Positions 46,680 to 59,640 of a stretch of DNA of 64,000 nt are shown piece after piece. The notes below the pieces were generated by a model. It did not search any database, was not told where the DNA came from, and worked only from the letters and a program-made list of their open reading frames with translations. A program made the translations under genes and the position numbers. The stretch's first letter is position 1. Each line of letters begins with the position of its first letter. The DNA is from Prochilodus magdalenae (lineage: Eukaryota > Chordata > Actinopteri > Characiformes > Prochilodontidae): positions 717,001 through 781,000 of the forward strand of contig JAMWET010003062.1 of assembly GCA_024036415.1 (NCBI GenBank). The letters run 5' to 3'.

Positions 46680-47110
46680 AGTATCCAGACACGCTTTTTA
46701 ATAATCAATTTCTGCTACTTTAATGTGCATTCCTGGCACAAACGTCCAGTTACACATACACAGTAAATATAATCTTTCTTTGCCTTTTCAAATCATTGCT
46801 AATAGAACAGGGCGTTCTGGAGCAGCTGCACATGAGCTTAAGGTCATCATTCCCAATGTCAAGCCATGGATAGAGGGCTCCCAGCACTGGGCCATGGAGC
46901 ACTGGAAATGTGTTTTCTGAGAAGGTGGTGCTCCTTTTTGGGATGAGTTGGAATGACTTTTGTGATGCAGAACTGAAAATAACCACCCTCTATACCTGGT
47001 CTCACCAATCATCCTAAGGTTTAATGCAATTATCACAACATCCAACATCATAATGTAAATCTTTCCCAGAAGAGTATATGCTGTTACTGAGGCAAAGGTA
47101 AAAAAGACTT
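46680..47110 (+). pseudogene. Decayed Tc1-like transposase copy
   Basis: Starts with 'acaaaagtatccagacacgc' (terminal repeat-like), contains 'tgggccatggagcactggaa' (WAMEHW, equivalent to the WTLEQW motif), 'tttttgggatgagttggaat' (the FWDELE motif) and 'cttcccagaagag' (LPRRVEAV motif) in the expected order but with large deletions. No intact frame. Confidence 0.75.
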
Positions 47111-47828
<718 letters not shown>

Positions 47829-48189
47829 CTTTATGAAGGTAGCTTACGTAGCAAGCTTGCTGTTTTTTGTCATCTGTACTGCATCTCGTCAATGATCCTT
47901 TCCCAAAGCTTTCAAGATAGAATCACTAACCTGTGCTCAAATCTATACCCGAGTAACATGCTTGTACTTTTGGAATGATTTAATACATGGATTTGAACAG
48001 CTATTGTTCTCTTTAGGAATGAATGTCCGGACTGCATAGAAAATGTCTAAATCTGAACTGCCACTGATTATGTCAGAGTGGGCAACTTATATTAACAACC
48101 AAACACAGTTATTACATAGTAATGTTGACTAATGCTCTAAATACACTCATACTCATAATGCAGACACACACAGACACACACATCCACAA

Positions 48190-48335
48190 AGGAATACCAT
48201 AAACTCACCTTGTGCACCATAGTAACCACCTGCAATTACTATCTGAGATATCACAGCAACCACCTGCAAGACCATAACAATCACTTAGCTACATCTTAGC
48301 ACCAGAGCACAATCTCATGAAACCCTTGGAACCAA
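48190..48335. repeat. Short copy of the 'accacctgcaat...ataacaatca' repeat
   Basis: Words such as 'caccatagtaaccacctgc' and 'cacagcaaccacctgc' match the 22986-23420 tandem family. Only two or three units. Confidence 0.6.
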
Positions 48336-48358
48336 ATGGAAAACCCTAGCACACAGCT

Positions 48359-48381
48359 GTCTCTCTCTCTCTCTCTCTCTC

Positions 48382-48429
<48 letters not shown>

Positions 48430-48491
48430 GCTCTCTCTCTCTTTCGCTCTTCCTCTTTGCCTCTCTCTCTCTCTCTCTCTCGCTCTCTCTT
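48359..48491. repeat. (CT)n microsatellite with CTTT/CGCT breaks
   Basis: About 130 bp of CT repeat ending in 'ctctctttaaaaaaaa'. Confidence 0.97.
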
Positions 48492-48916
48492 TAAAAAAAA
48501 CAAACACAGTACTGATCTTTGAGTGCTATTAGCTGACTTTGCTAAGGTACAAACTTAATGTTAGCTCTCAAATATTTCCTGCTAGTCTGGCATTTTGTTT
48601 ACAGTACAGATAAATATTCTAATAATTTCAAATGTAAGTTAGTCTCCCTTTCTTCCCTCTTCCCTTTCTGTCTCTCTCTTTTATCCTTTCAGTCTGTTCT
48701 TCTTAGAAAGCTTTTTAAAGAAATCTTTCTCTGTACCTCCTTGGTAGGGAGAATGTCCACATTCCCATTGTGAGAGTGACCCACATCCGCTGTGTGCGTG
48801 TGTGTGTCTGTGTGTGTTGATAGATGAAGTCTTTCTATCTGGCAGAAGGTATTTTTGGGACACTGAGGTAAGCCAGCATTAAAAATGGAGATGGTGGCTG
48901 GCAGTTCTGCTGTTCT

Positions 48917-48918
<2 letters not shown>

Positions 48919-48966
<48 letters not shown>
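48919..48966. repeat. (CT)n microsatellite
   Basis: About 45 bp of CT repeat. Confidence 0.96.
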
Positions 48967-50583
48967 AGTCTCTTTTTCTCTCGCACTCCTTTTCTGTCTC
49001 ATCTTTTAGTGTACATATTACAGTTCATGAAATGGAGGTGGGCTAGTGTCTGTACGTCTGGGGTCGGCTGTGTTGTTGTTCACCGCAACAGGTGTAGCAG
49101 GTGTTTGTAGCTGGCTTTAGGGGATTTTAAAGTAAACCCACCAGTGGTTTATTAGACGCTGTGATACTCAGAGACATCAAACTGAGAGACAGTGGAGGTG
49201 GGGGATGGGCAAGATTTACTGTCAGTATTTTGGTAATTAGGACATTGCGTTACACTAGCAGTGCGAAAACAAGTCTGTTTTTGATTTGTATCTGTTCCTG
49301 CAACACTGCTCTCTCACCATGACCCTATATGAAGACAGAAGAAAATACAGTCGCAGGCACTCACAGATGTTTTCTCACATGTGTATACGTGTATAGGTGT
49401 ATGCTTGTTTGGTTGTAGAGTATGAGGTGAGGCTGGAAAATGGAAACTTGCCTGCAGTCTTTAGTGTGTGTGTGTGTGTGTGTAGATTGTAGAGCTTGTG
49501 TTCCTGCCCCATCAAAAGTAAGCTTGTGAAAGTGCCGCTGGAAAAAGAACGCACAGGGCTATAAAAACAAGTGCAGCTGATTTTGCAATACATGTTGCAA
49601 GAGCTTATTATGAGGCGGAGGCAGAAATGTGAGATGGAAAAAAACGAAGAAAGAGTGGTCTATTATTGTCTTCTATCTTTCTTTCACTTCACTATTGCAA
49701 GATACGTTTACAGCAAGCTGATAGAGAAGTGGTCTCCTTCTTCTCCTTCTTCTATCTCTCTCTCAAAACATTTGTGCAACTTGAAGCCTGTTTTACGCAT
49801 CAGATCTAAACATGGGCCACTTCCTGTGGCAAGGTGCCAACTTCCTGCGTGGCTGGTCAGACGTTATCTTTAGCTGCTACAGCAACACCAGCATCCAGCT
49901 GTTTCCTCTTCTGACTTGAGAAAAGGACAGAGAGAGGGAAGAGCGTAGACATTGCCATGTAAGCTCTTTGCCTTAGCTTTCATTTCCCAAGGCTTTCCAG
50001 TGAGCCACGCCCAAACACTCAAGGTACTACTGCTACAAGAGTGGCTGTATCACTGTCTAATCTCACACATCCATCAGTCCAGATAAGAGCAAAACCAGCT
50101 GCAATTGCTTTTTCATTTCTGAAAAATGTTTCTTTGCACAGCTACTTGCTATATCTGCTGTCCTTTTGGGTCCTAGATAAATGGTCACATGTTATGAAGT
50201 AGGCTAATTATTGGCAAGTGAACCAAAGACACTGAACATTTATTTGGCTAGCACATGTTAACTGTGACATAAAGCAGGAACTACTAAATACTACGTTATA
50301 CTACATATATGCTGTTATACTACTTATATATCCATTTGTACAAATGTATGAAATGATTATTTCATAATTCCATAATTAGCAAAGTTTTCCATAGCATGAC
50401 AGAAATTATACCTACATCTAGCTAGGTAGCTAGCTAAATCTAACTCCATATGTTTTTTTTGAAGATACGCTAGGGAATATACCTTAATCATGCAAATCAT
50501 TAGCTGGGTAATGCCAGTATTTACTGTTTAAAAAGCTGGGTTTTAATACACATAACCAGTTTCGGTATGATTTTTTTAATATA
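48967..50583. other. Intergenic DNA, nothing recognised
   Basis: Contains a GT run at 49465-49483. A palindrome-rich 'ctagctaggtagctagctaa' occurs at about 50418-50437. No exon supported. Confidence 0.4.
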
Positions 50584-51428
50584 CACAGCTAAAAAAAAAT
50601 AAAGGAAGACTTTGAAAAAATGTCAGATGTCAATGGAATAAAAAACATGCAGAATATCTTTCCTTATATGGACTGGGTCATGTGTTGGGGACAAAAAGAT
50701 TCCACATGGTTTGATTCAAATGAAAATGATCACCCTACAGAGGGTTGAATTCAAAGACACCCTGAAAATCAAAGTGAAAAAAAAAATGCAGCAAGGTAGC
50801 CCATCTAACCAAAATTGCATCGCAGCAACTCAAAATGGTACTCAGTAGATTGTATGGTCTCCACGTGCTTGTATGCATGCCTGACAATGTCGGGTCATGC
50901 CCCTAATGAGATGACGAATGGTGTCCTAGGGGATCTCCACCCAGATCTGGACCAGGGCATCACTGAGCTCCTGGACAGTCTGAAGTGCAACCTGGTGGCG
51001 TCGGATGGACCGAAACATAATGTTCCAGAGGTGTTCTATTGGATTTAGGTCAGGCGAGCAGGGAGGCTGCAATGGCATCTGACAGTGGTTCCAAGGATTT
51101 CATCCCGATACCTAATAGCAGTCGGGGTGCCGTTGCGTAGCCTGTAGAGGTCTGGGTGTCATTCCACACGCTGCAAAACTAGTGAATAATGAGTCAGAAA
51201 AGATGAGAGGGGGGACAAAATGTCAATGACCTCCACCTTTAAACCATTCTTGTTCTGGGGGTCGTCTCATTGTTGCTCCTCTAGTGCACCCGTGGTAAAT
51301 TTCATTAACACCAAAGCAGCTGACACTGATTAACAACACCCCCTACTACTTAATTGACCAGATCAATATTTCAGGAGTCGATGCTATATTCTGATTAAAA
51401 AGTGTTCCTTTAATTTTTTTGAGCAGTG
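50584..51428 (-). mobile_element. Deleted Tc1-like transposon with both inverted terminal repeats and TA target duplication
   Basis: The 845-bp element is flanked by TA on both sides. Its ends are roughly 30-bp inverted repeats ('cacagctaaaaaaaaataaa' on the left; reverse complement 'cactgctcaaaaaaattaaa' on the right) with about five mismatches. Inside, the minus strand keeps transposase C-terminal codons: SPDLNPIEHLW near 51050-51020, then FRSIRR, VQELSDALVQIW and CQACIQ towards 50870. The N-terminal DNA-binding and first catalytic parts are deleted, so it is nonautonomous; family members are widespread in fish. Confidence 0.9.
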
Positions 51429-52018
51429 TACAATGCCAATTATTGGTTATTTTTGACAGCCTTACAGTGCATACCCCCATTTGACATTTGCCAATTTCAA
51501 AAAAGGTATTTAAATACAGTTTGGGTACTGATACTTATTGCTGTATCTCAGTATATCCTGTGTTACATACTAGGAAGTAACTGGATGGGTTTTCTTTTGT
51601 TTATAGGACCCTCCTATAGGCCTGTGTACTGCCTGAAGAGATGCATGACTGCTTGGAATAATTAGCAGCACAATTACTGTTTATTTTAATTAACATAAAA
51701 AGGGCAAAAAAAAAAACTTTTGCAAAGGATACACTAGGTTTTTTGTTTTGTCCCGATACATTACAATTGACAACTTTCATAGTAGCTGTGCGGTAAGATG
51801 TGCAGAAGTGTGTTCTCTGTAAAGAATGTTAACTTACTACAGAGGACACATGTCTACACACTTCAATGCACAAATACTGTTAATTTTAACATGTTGAAAA
51901 AAATCCAACACAAAGTGTGGTCTATGGATAATTTCATTGTATGCCTGTACATTCCTTATTGATTGTCAAACTTATTAAGCCAAAACACATTCATTAAATC
52001 TAGCATCAAGATATACAA
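51429..52018. other. Intergenic DNA, nothing recognised
   Basis: AT-rich; the 79-codon plus ORF at 51426-51665 has no recognisable domain. Confidence 0.4.
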
Positions 52019-52745
52019 TATGGCTAAAAGTATGTGGACACCCTCCAATTTATCAATTTCAGGTGTTTCAGCCACACCCTTCCTAACATCAAAGTATCAA
52101 ATCAAGTCAAATGAAATGAAATGAAATGAAATGAAATCAAATCAAATCAAATCAAATCAAATCAAATCAAATCAAATCAAATCAAAATCTACATCATGTT
52201 TATTGTCATTTGCACAGGTGTGAAGGTGAGTGAAACTCATACATAGTCCCTTGCAGTACTTAAATACAAAAACTACACACATTTGACAACAATCAAACAC
52301 AATATTAGCTAACAGGTATATACAATTATAGCCATGCAATCTCCATAGACAAACACTGCCAGCAGAATGGGTCATACTGTTCAGTGACTTTAAATCTGGA
52401 AACGAGTGAACCACAAGTAAGTATGTAAAGGTTTTTCTCTGCTAGGCCTAATACTGCAAGTCTTGGAGCAACAACAGTTCAGCCAAGAAGCAGTAGACCT
52501 CTCAAACTCACAGTGTGGAGCCACCAAGTACTGAAACACACAGCATGTACAAATCACCTGTTTGTTGCATTCTGTTGCATTACTCCCTGCACAGTTCCTC
52601 TGGGAGCAACAACAGCACAATAACTGGACATCAGAAGCTTAATGAAATAGGTTTCTATGGCTGAGCAGCTACACACAAGCCTAGGATCACTATGCACAAT
52701 GCCAGACATTGGCTGGAGCTGTGTTCGCTAGAGTGATGGTTAAAC
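52019..52745 (+). pseudogene. Tc1-like transposon interrupted by a LINE tail
   Basis: It starts 'atatggctaaaagtatgtgg' and resumes after an insertion with 'agccatgcaatctccataga' near 52331. Further matches to the family are 'ggagcaacaacagttcagcc', 'ataggtttctatggctgagc' and 'cacacaagcctaggatcact' up to 52740. About 230 bp at 52093-52325 are foreign (next entry). The transposase frame is broken and truncated before the catalytic domain. Confidence 0.82.
52093..52325 (-). mobile_element. LINE 3' end with (GATTT)n tail, nested in the Tc1 copy
   Basis: On the minus strand it reads '...tgcaaatgacaataaacatg' and then a tail of GATTT/CATTT pentamers (plus strand 52098-52187, (AAATG)n then (AAATC)n). 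A 3' end closing in AATAAA-like sequence plus a tandem pentamer tail is typical of CR1/RTE-type retroposons. The host Tc1 copy continues on both sides. Confidence 0.65.
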
Positions 52746-53877
52746 TTTACTAGATTTATAATTCATTTTACTGGGTTCTTGTATAGTGTAAGTGTTTGTC
52801 AACATTAACATTAACTGACTCAAATTTACCTATTTTTCTGGAGAGCTGAATCATTCATAATTCTTACTGGCACTAATGTATATTTAGTCATGTATATTAT
52901 TTAACCAGTAAAACATAATATAAAGAACTGTGCAGTCATTATTGCCATGTGCCACACCGTTATGGTTATGGTTATGGTCTAAGCAAATTGAATAACATTG
53001 CCATTTTAAATGGTGCAGTCTTGTTGATCCATTAATAACCCTTCCTGTTTCAGACAGATTATTCTTAGGTCGTGCTGTTGTGGGTGCAGTTTCTATTGCT
53101 GTTCTTCCTTTTTCTGCATTTCTCCCTTCCTGACCCCACTCTGACCTTCAGCTCTTTGTTTGGGCGTTGGAATTGTGTGTGTCCTGATGCTGTTTTGCCG
53201 GACTTGTTTGAAAACTCTCCTCTGGCGAAGTTTCATACAGGCTGACCTTTGCCTGTGTGTGTTCATGGAGGGATGTGGTGCTCCTTTCTGCCTCAGACAG
53301 GAAGTGGGAATCCCAAATCCATCCACCATGTTTGCGAGAGAACATCTGCTCCTCGTTTGTTCCAGTCGCTCTTGTTTTTATTCCTCCGTCCGGCCCACCC
53401 TCACATTCTGTCCATCCCGACCCCTGCGTGATGACAAATCGCACTCCCTTTCTTAATGTGTTTGTCCCTCCGATCCTTTCTCTTTTCTTTTGCTCTCTCT
53501 TTCCATCTGTCTCTTCTGAGCTGGTGGATAGTTTTTCCGATGGAACTGTTGAAATTGGAGGAGACTTTGTTTTTGGTGGGTCAGGTTTGTGCTGAGATAG
53601 AGATGCTGAGCGTTGCTTTCAAATACTGTATTGTGTATTTTCTGTCTAAATGTGGATGGGCCATGGGCTGACCTGTTTTTTTCAACAGTGGCCAAAGAAC
53701 TTTCTTGGGCCTGTATCACTATTCCGGATAAAACTGCATAGTGTATGGGTCTTTGAACCTAAATCCCTCTCAAATAGCTAGAACAGGTTCCTCACAAATC
53801 ATCTCATCCCTGCTAAAGAAAGTAATTGTGCCTACTATGTAGTGTGCAAACAGTTTTGCATACTCATTCTGAGATGC
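52746..53877. other. Intergenic DNA with low-repeat block
   Basis: 53040-53450 is non-repetitive and relatively GC-rich; overlapping ORFs occur on both strands there, which argues against real coding. Possible regulatory DNA; no motif is decisive. Confidence 0.3.
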
Positions 53878-54215
53878 ATTACATGGCCAAAAGTATGTGG
53901 ACACACCCATTGCTAACAAGTGTATAAAATCACTCGTAATCTCCAGATACAAACACTGATAGTACAAGGGATCATACTGAAGAGCTCAGTGACATTAAAG
54001 GTGCCATTGACTTTCCAGTTTATTTCATTTCTGCACTGTTAGATCTATAGTCGGCTGTAGGGGTTGTTGTTTATAAAAAGCCAAAAAGAAAACAACAGTT
54101 CAGTTATGAAGGAGTAGACCATGCCAACACACAGAACTGTGGGAGCTTCAAATGAGTTTTCATGATTGAGAAGCTCCTCAGAAGCCTAGATGGCACCAAA
54201 AAGTTATCACTCGTT
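53878..54215 (+). pseudogene. Tc1-like fragment, 5' end and N-terminal part
   Basis: Starts 'acatggccaaaagtatgtgg', continues 'acacccattgctaacaagtg' 'tataaaatcac' and 'tactgaagagctcagtgaca', matching the 52-kb copy and the known family leader. Later 'caacagttcagttatgaagg' 'agtagacc' fits the helix-turn-helix region. Heavily decayed. Confidence 0.78.
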
Positions 54216-54555
54216 AGCAAAACAATTACAACCACACCCACTTTTAGGCCTTGATATTTAAGAAACTAATGGCAATGCCAAGCTACAGTTTAAAAAGTAT
54301 CAATATCTGGTTTTATGTGGACTGACCTGCACTTAATGCACTTAACTCACTTAAATTGTTAAAAAGCTTATAAGATCACTAGGTCTAGTTACCTGTATCA
54401 CAATCAGTGCAATAAGCTCTCATAAATAAAAACCCTGGTCCCACTTCTGAGAGATGATCTATCACTCAATCAATGGAAATGATGTATATATTAAGTTTCT
54501 TTTTTTTTGCCTTTCTTTTGCCTCCCCCTCTCTCTCCCTCTTTCTGTCTCTCTGC

Positions 54556-54559
<4 letters not shown>

Positions 54560-54592
<33 letters not shown>

Positions 54593-54593
54593 C
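54560..54593. repeat. (CT)n microsatellite
   Basis: CT run inside a longer pyrimidine-rich stretch (54520-54620). Confidence 0.95.
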
Positions 54594-55370
54594 TTGCTCT
54601 CCAACCCCCCTCTCTCTCATGTACACATTCCGAGTGCTCAGACAGTAAACATTTAGAAACATTAAGAGAGAGTGTGTGCGAGACAGTGTTTATTTCTCTG
54701 TTGAACTTTACTCTGCATGACTGATGCGAGATTGCCTCGGACTCTAGCAGACAGAAGAGGGCAAGGAGGAGGGAAAGAATGAATAAAAAGGAGAGAGTTG
54801 AGAATGGTAATCTGATAAATGATGAAGAATGATAAAATCTTCCATTGAATGAGGAGATGCAGGGAGACATACATAGCGAATACTGAGGTAATACTGATAT
54901 ATATATAAAATCAATTATAAAAGGCAAAATGAACAATTGTATTTATCTGTTTTATTTGGTTGGTATATTTGGTTCTTTGTGCTGGTTTGCCACTACGTTT
55001 GCCTTTCCCTGCAATCTGACAAAGGACAATCCTATTTCTGACACCACTGTGGCATCAATGTAGAGTAAGAAACCCTGGAAACACAGCCCTTTAGACGAAA
55101 GGTCTTGTATTGAACACGGCTGAAGTGGAAACAGCCCAGGGCTACAGAATAACCACCGCATCACTTTCATATCTCAACAAGTACACTGCATACAAATATA
55201 TCAGTCCTGACTGGTCACATGTATTTAGGTCTCTGTAGTGCTACCCTAAGCCTGTGTACATGGCCATGTCTCCTGCTTGGATGATGATTGGATGCTACAG
55301 TATACTTCAAAATAATTACGGGTAAATATCAGCTTTGTATATTTGCATGATCTTTGCTGATTTTTGCTGA
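54594..55370. other. Intergenic DNA, nothing recognised
   Basis: Small ORFs only. No support for an exon. Confidence 0.4.
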
Positions 55371-55374
55371 ACCA

Positions 55375-55457
55375 GGCTGTCAGGCTTACTCGTAACACAA
55401 TGTTAAGAGAGATTTTAATCTTGAGGGATTTCCTGGTTAAATAAAGGTTAAATAAAC
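55375..55457 (+). mobile_element. Retroposon 3'-tail-like sequence
   Basis: 'gattttaatcttgagggatt' 'tcctggttaaataaaggtta' 'aataaa' is a common fish repeat 3' end. Family from memory; only the last 80 bp are recognised. Confidence 0.5.
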
Positions 55458-55599
55458 ACCGTGTTAAAACTACCTCCAACTTGTAAAGACTTTGTAGACC
55501 TTGACCTGGCTAGCCCTTCCTGTGAGTAGTTTATATGCTTCAGACTGTTGCGTTATAAAACTCTCTGTGGTTAAAGTAATAGGTGTGAATTCTCGACTT

Positions 55600-56150
55600 A
55601 TACATGCAACACAATGGAATGGAATCAGTAAAGACATAAGTTTCCATGACAGCTTGCTCCATGGCATCCCGGGAAGTCACCAAAGTTTTCCAATAATGCT
55701 GCTTTTCATGGGCAGGACTGGGCCAGAGGCAGTGTGCCAGTGTGCCAGCTCCACAGTGGGCATCATTCCAGTGTCTACAATCAGTCCCTGTCAGCCTGCA
55801 GACCTGATGGACACAGTGAGAAAAGAGTCAGGCATCTCTCCCTCTCTCTCTCTTTCTTTCTCTCTAGCCATCTCTCCTTCTCCCTCTCTCTCTGGAGGAT
55901 GAAGGGAAGCTTTATGCCCTGGCATGGACCGCAGGGTCGTGAGTGGCACAGACTGCGGGCGTCACCCAGGGGGCATTCAGAGATGGCACGCAGCTCTCAC
56001 TGCAGCAAGAAACATGCCAGGAGTGTGCACAGACACACAGGCGCATACACACATAACCACACTTTTATGCAGGCCGGATGTGCTCAGAAAACGGACCCAG
56101 TCTGGGGTTAGGGGGACAAAGTGTGCTGCTAGTGCTGGCCAGTACTGATA
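55600..56150. other. Low-repeat block with embedded CT run
   Basis: Relatively GC-rich DNA without a recognised gene; a CT run lies at 55838-55892. Plus ORFs at 55501-56148 overlap in different frames and include the CT run, so none is called. Confidence 0.3.
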
Positions 56151-58890
56151 AAATCCAAAGTTCTGTCCAAATATCTAACACTATGGGACTTGCTTTAATA
56201 AAGTTAATGGTCCCATGTGTGCTAGTACTCTAACACAAACAGAGCACTCTTATACAAACAGGTACTGAAATAGCTCGGTTTAATTGGACTGTTTTGTTGT
56301 CTTCCTCTTAAAAGCTTATCCAAGGGAATTGCAGTGTAAGACCAGACACTCAGTGCAAGCACCTGAATGCAAATGACTGAGTCTGGCCAATGCACTCCAA
56401 ATGCATGGGCCTTCTGTACAAACTCAACTAGTAGTCTTACATTACTATGACAGTTAAAACACTCAAAGAGTCAAGAGAAGAAAACTCAGAATGAAACATG
56501 TAAACTGTTTTAGCTGAAGAGGTGATGATCTATCATATATATGTATACGCAAGGACACATTGTAAGCAGACAATTTGGCGGACAGCTAGACAACTTGGTC
56601 CGAGCCATAAAGGAGGTCACAGGACAGGGGTTGGAAATTTATGAGAAAGTGTGTAGCACTCCAACATATTGTCTGTTCATGGGAAAAGCCCGCCAACCAC
56701 TCCCCACCCCCATCGCTATTAGGAGCCAGTGCTTATGTCTTTGATTAGGATGTGCATACACAGATCAATTCAATATGCACGATTATTCACATTAGTGTCA
56801 GATTTGAGTCAATTTCCTACACAAATGCCAACCATCATGCTAGAAACACTGGATCTGAAAACTGGAATCGGATTTGTGCAATTAGGCATGTAGAGCGAAC
56901 ACAGCCGAAGTGGCTCAGACCTTTTTGCAAAGAAATGGATTTGTGACACTTCAGCCTGGTAATGTGAGCTAGTCTCAGATCTAACTCAAATGATAGCTAT
57001 ATTTTGAACTGTGCTTTTCAAACTATATACCCAATAAATACCATATTTTACAGCCAACGAGAGGCAAAAATAAGCTTGTTTTTGTTGCAAGATATATGCA
57101 ATACAAACACTGTATTCTGCTTTATTAGAGAGGCAGGCAGCAATAAGGACGTTTCTGTTCCACAAGAAAAAAAAAAAAACATTGGTACATTCAGTCTACT
57201 ACCTCATGAGAAACATGTGCTGGGCAGTGAACGTGTGAAGTTTCTCTCTTGTCCACTCTTCTCAGTTTTGCACGTTTGTGAGACGGAAACAGTATATCTA
57301 TATATACAGTGTCTATGTTTGAACACTGACTTTTGCATGTCTGACCAACTCAATGCATTCTGCAGGCTGTTGACACAATAACATCATCAACACTTCAAGC
57401 CACAATAGCTGCCTCAATGCATCTGCACATTTGTGATGTAATTTCTCTGATGGATGTGATTGCCACTCTAGACGAAGTGAAAAGGTTTCATTCTGGGTAG
57501 GAAGCTTAGGCCAGATTGGGAGACTGGGTTTTTCTAATCTGTGGGTGTGTGTAAGCGTGAGAGAGAAAGAATGATGAGAAAGATGCTTTAGGTGTTGAAG
57601 TGACCTAGCCATGCAGCATAAAGAAAGACTCATACCAGGGAGGGTAGAAAATTCTCAGAACTTGGGTTAAAATATCCCCTTTTGGATGGGGGTAGGAATG
57701 ACAGATAGAACGCATGAACTAGAAGAAGATAGGATGGTTTAGGGGTGGTTGGTGGTAACTGCAAATGCTTACAGAAAATAGAGATGTCCATTTGTAGGGC
57801 ATTAGATAGAAGGAGGAGGGGTTTCAGTCATGGTCCTCCCCGCAAAGTCCAGATATTCCATGTGTGAATTATTAATATCTGGTCACAAAGTTTGCTTAGA
57901 ATCAGTGATTAAAAAAGCTTTCCACCAGCTGTTGCCATCATCGTAATGTTTACTTAGTTATATGGCCAAAAAATCATAAATACGCTCACACTCACTTTTA
58001 CCCAACAGTTTGACTTTATCATTTATAATTCTCTGCAGTTTATGCTTGCTACATTTGTCCAACTTAGCAACAGTTGCTAAGAAAGAACACATTAAACAGC
58101 ACAAGTCAATTTCTCTTCTAGAATTCAGCATTTGTGTGAAAGCTTGGTGTAGACGACATGTTTTATTTCTGAAGCAATAAGAGCTGGTTCATACATAGCA
58201 CCGACGTTCATCTCAGGTGATCTGATCAGAGTAAGACTTTGAGACATGTAGCTGTTTACTCTTTTTGATATTGAATTTTTGTATTGAATTAATCTCCCGT
58301 GATTGTTAATGATCAGATTTAATGATTGGAAGGGTGCAGTGCATATATACTACATTAACACATAATTAATAACTGACTGCTTTTGTTGTCAGACAAAAAT
58401 GTGCCTTGTTCATGTACATGTACGGGCTGTTACAAACATTTACACCGCATAGACTGCTGACTTATAAACAAACTGAAGAAGAGACAAAGACAGAAGCTAC
58501 ACAGCTGCTTTCCGTCCCTGCTATGATGACACCCCTGGTTACAGAGTTTTTCATGTTCACACTACAACTCTTATGTCCACATATGCATTTCTGATCACCT
58601 CCAAAAGTAGTTTGAGTGACCAGATTACATGCGTTTCTAAGAAGCATTGGACCCAGTTCTTTACACAGACTCACACTCATTTGAATCTGTAGACTGTAGT
58701 AAATAGGAAAACGTCCCTGTTCAGAAGGATTATGTTATGTTTACAGTGATTATGTACATTGCGATGTATGTAAGTGCATGTGCAGCAGTTTAAATCGGAG
58801 GAATGTGAGAACTGTTACACTATTGGTCTCCCAAGATGGAAACTGATGGACAAAAGATGGCTGGATATGATATAGATATGACATGACAAG
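56151..58890. other. Intergenic DNA, nothing recognised
   Basis: AT-rich sequence with no supported exon, RNA gene or named transposon. Opposite-strand ORFs at 57004-57633 and 58406-58680 are not convincing. Confidence 0.4.
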
Positions 58891-58891
58891 A

Positions 58892-58918
58892 TGAGGAATC
58901 TAGCTGCTAGATTCCTCA
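58892..58918. repeat. Perfect 13-bp inverted repeat with one-base centre
   Basis: TGAGGAATCTAGC, then T, then GCTAGATTCCTCA: both arms are exactly complementary. Confidence 0.95.
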
Positions 58919-58924
58919 GTCTAG

Positions 58925-59640
58925 CTGAATAAAGCTCTTAAAGAGGGGAGAGCTGACAGTTGATGATATTCTCTGAAGCTCACACTATTTGCTGAAGAGG
59001 CAGTGTCGAACCAGATAGAGATGGAGAGTGTGATGATGGACTCTATTATGGTTACGTAGAACTGGACTAGCATTGCTTGGGGTCAAATTTCTTGTGTTGA
59101 TGCAGGAAATACAAGCACTGCTGGGTGGCCTGCAGTGCTGTGGCTGTCCCATTTGAGATTAATGGTGTTGTATGGTATTTCCCAGGAATTTGTAGGGCAT
59201 ACTACTATCATGTATACTGTTGACCATGTATTTCTAGTGAAGCTGGTGGGGTGGGATTCTTTCTGAAATCTATGGTCACGTCCACCATTTGTTTTGTGTT
59301 TAGTTTCAGGTTGTTAGCTGTGCCCCATGACACCAGCCATGTTACTTCCTCCCTGTACATGGTCTCATCGCTTTTGAGATGAGACTGACCACAGTAGCGT
59401 CATCTGCAAACTAATGCAAATAATTCACTGTTGAAGATGCAGTCACTCTCTCAGTAAAACAGTGCTGAGAGCACACAACCACGTGGAGCACCAGTGCTGA
59501 TGGTGAGAGGGTCTGAAATGTGGTCACTCACCCTGACATATTGTTTTCTGTTAGACACGAAGTTGTGGATCCAGTAGTATACAGATGGTGGGGCATTATT
59601 ATATTCACTTAATCAGCACCATCCAGCATAACATCCAACA
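58925..59640 (-). pseudogene. Decayed LINE reverse-transcriptase remnant
   Basis: Minus-strand pieces in shifting frames follow the order expected for a fish non-LTR retrotransposon ORF2: 'agatgacgctactgtggtca' (FADDTTVV-like, near 59400), SWGTANNLKLNTK near 59320, VDFRKNPT-like near 59280, and an NTINLKWDSHSTA piece near 59155 equivalent to the ITNDLTWS.HT motif. Upstream sequence near 59540-59480 fits the 'LDP.L' to 'GAPRGCVLSP' region. Many stops and gaps; no intact domain. Confidence 0.7.
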
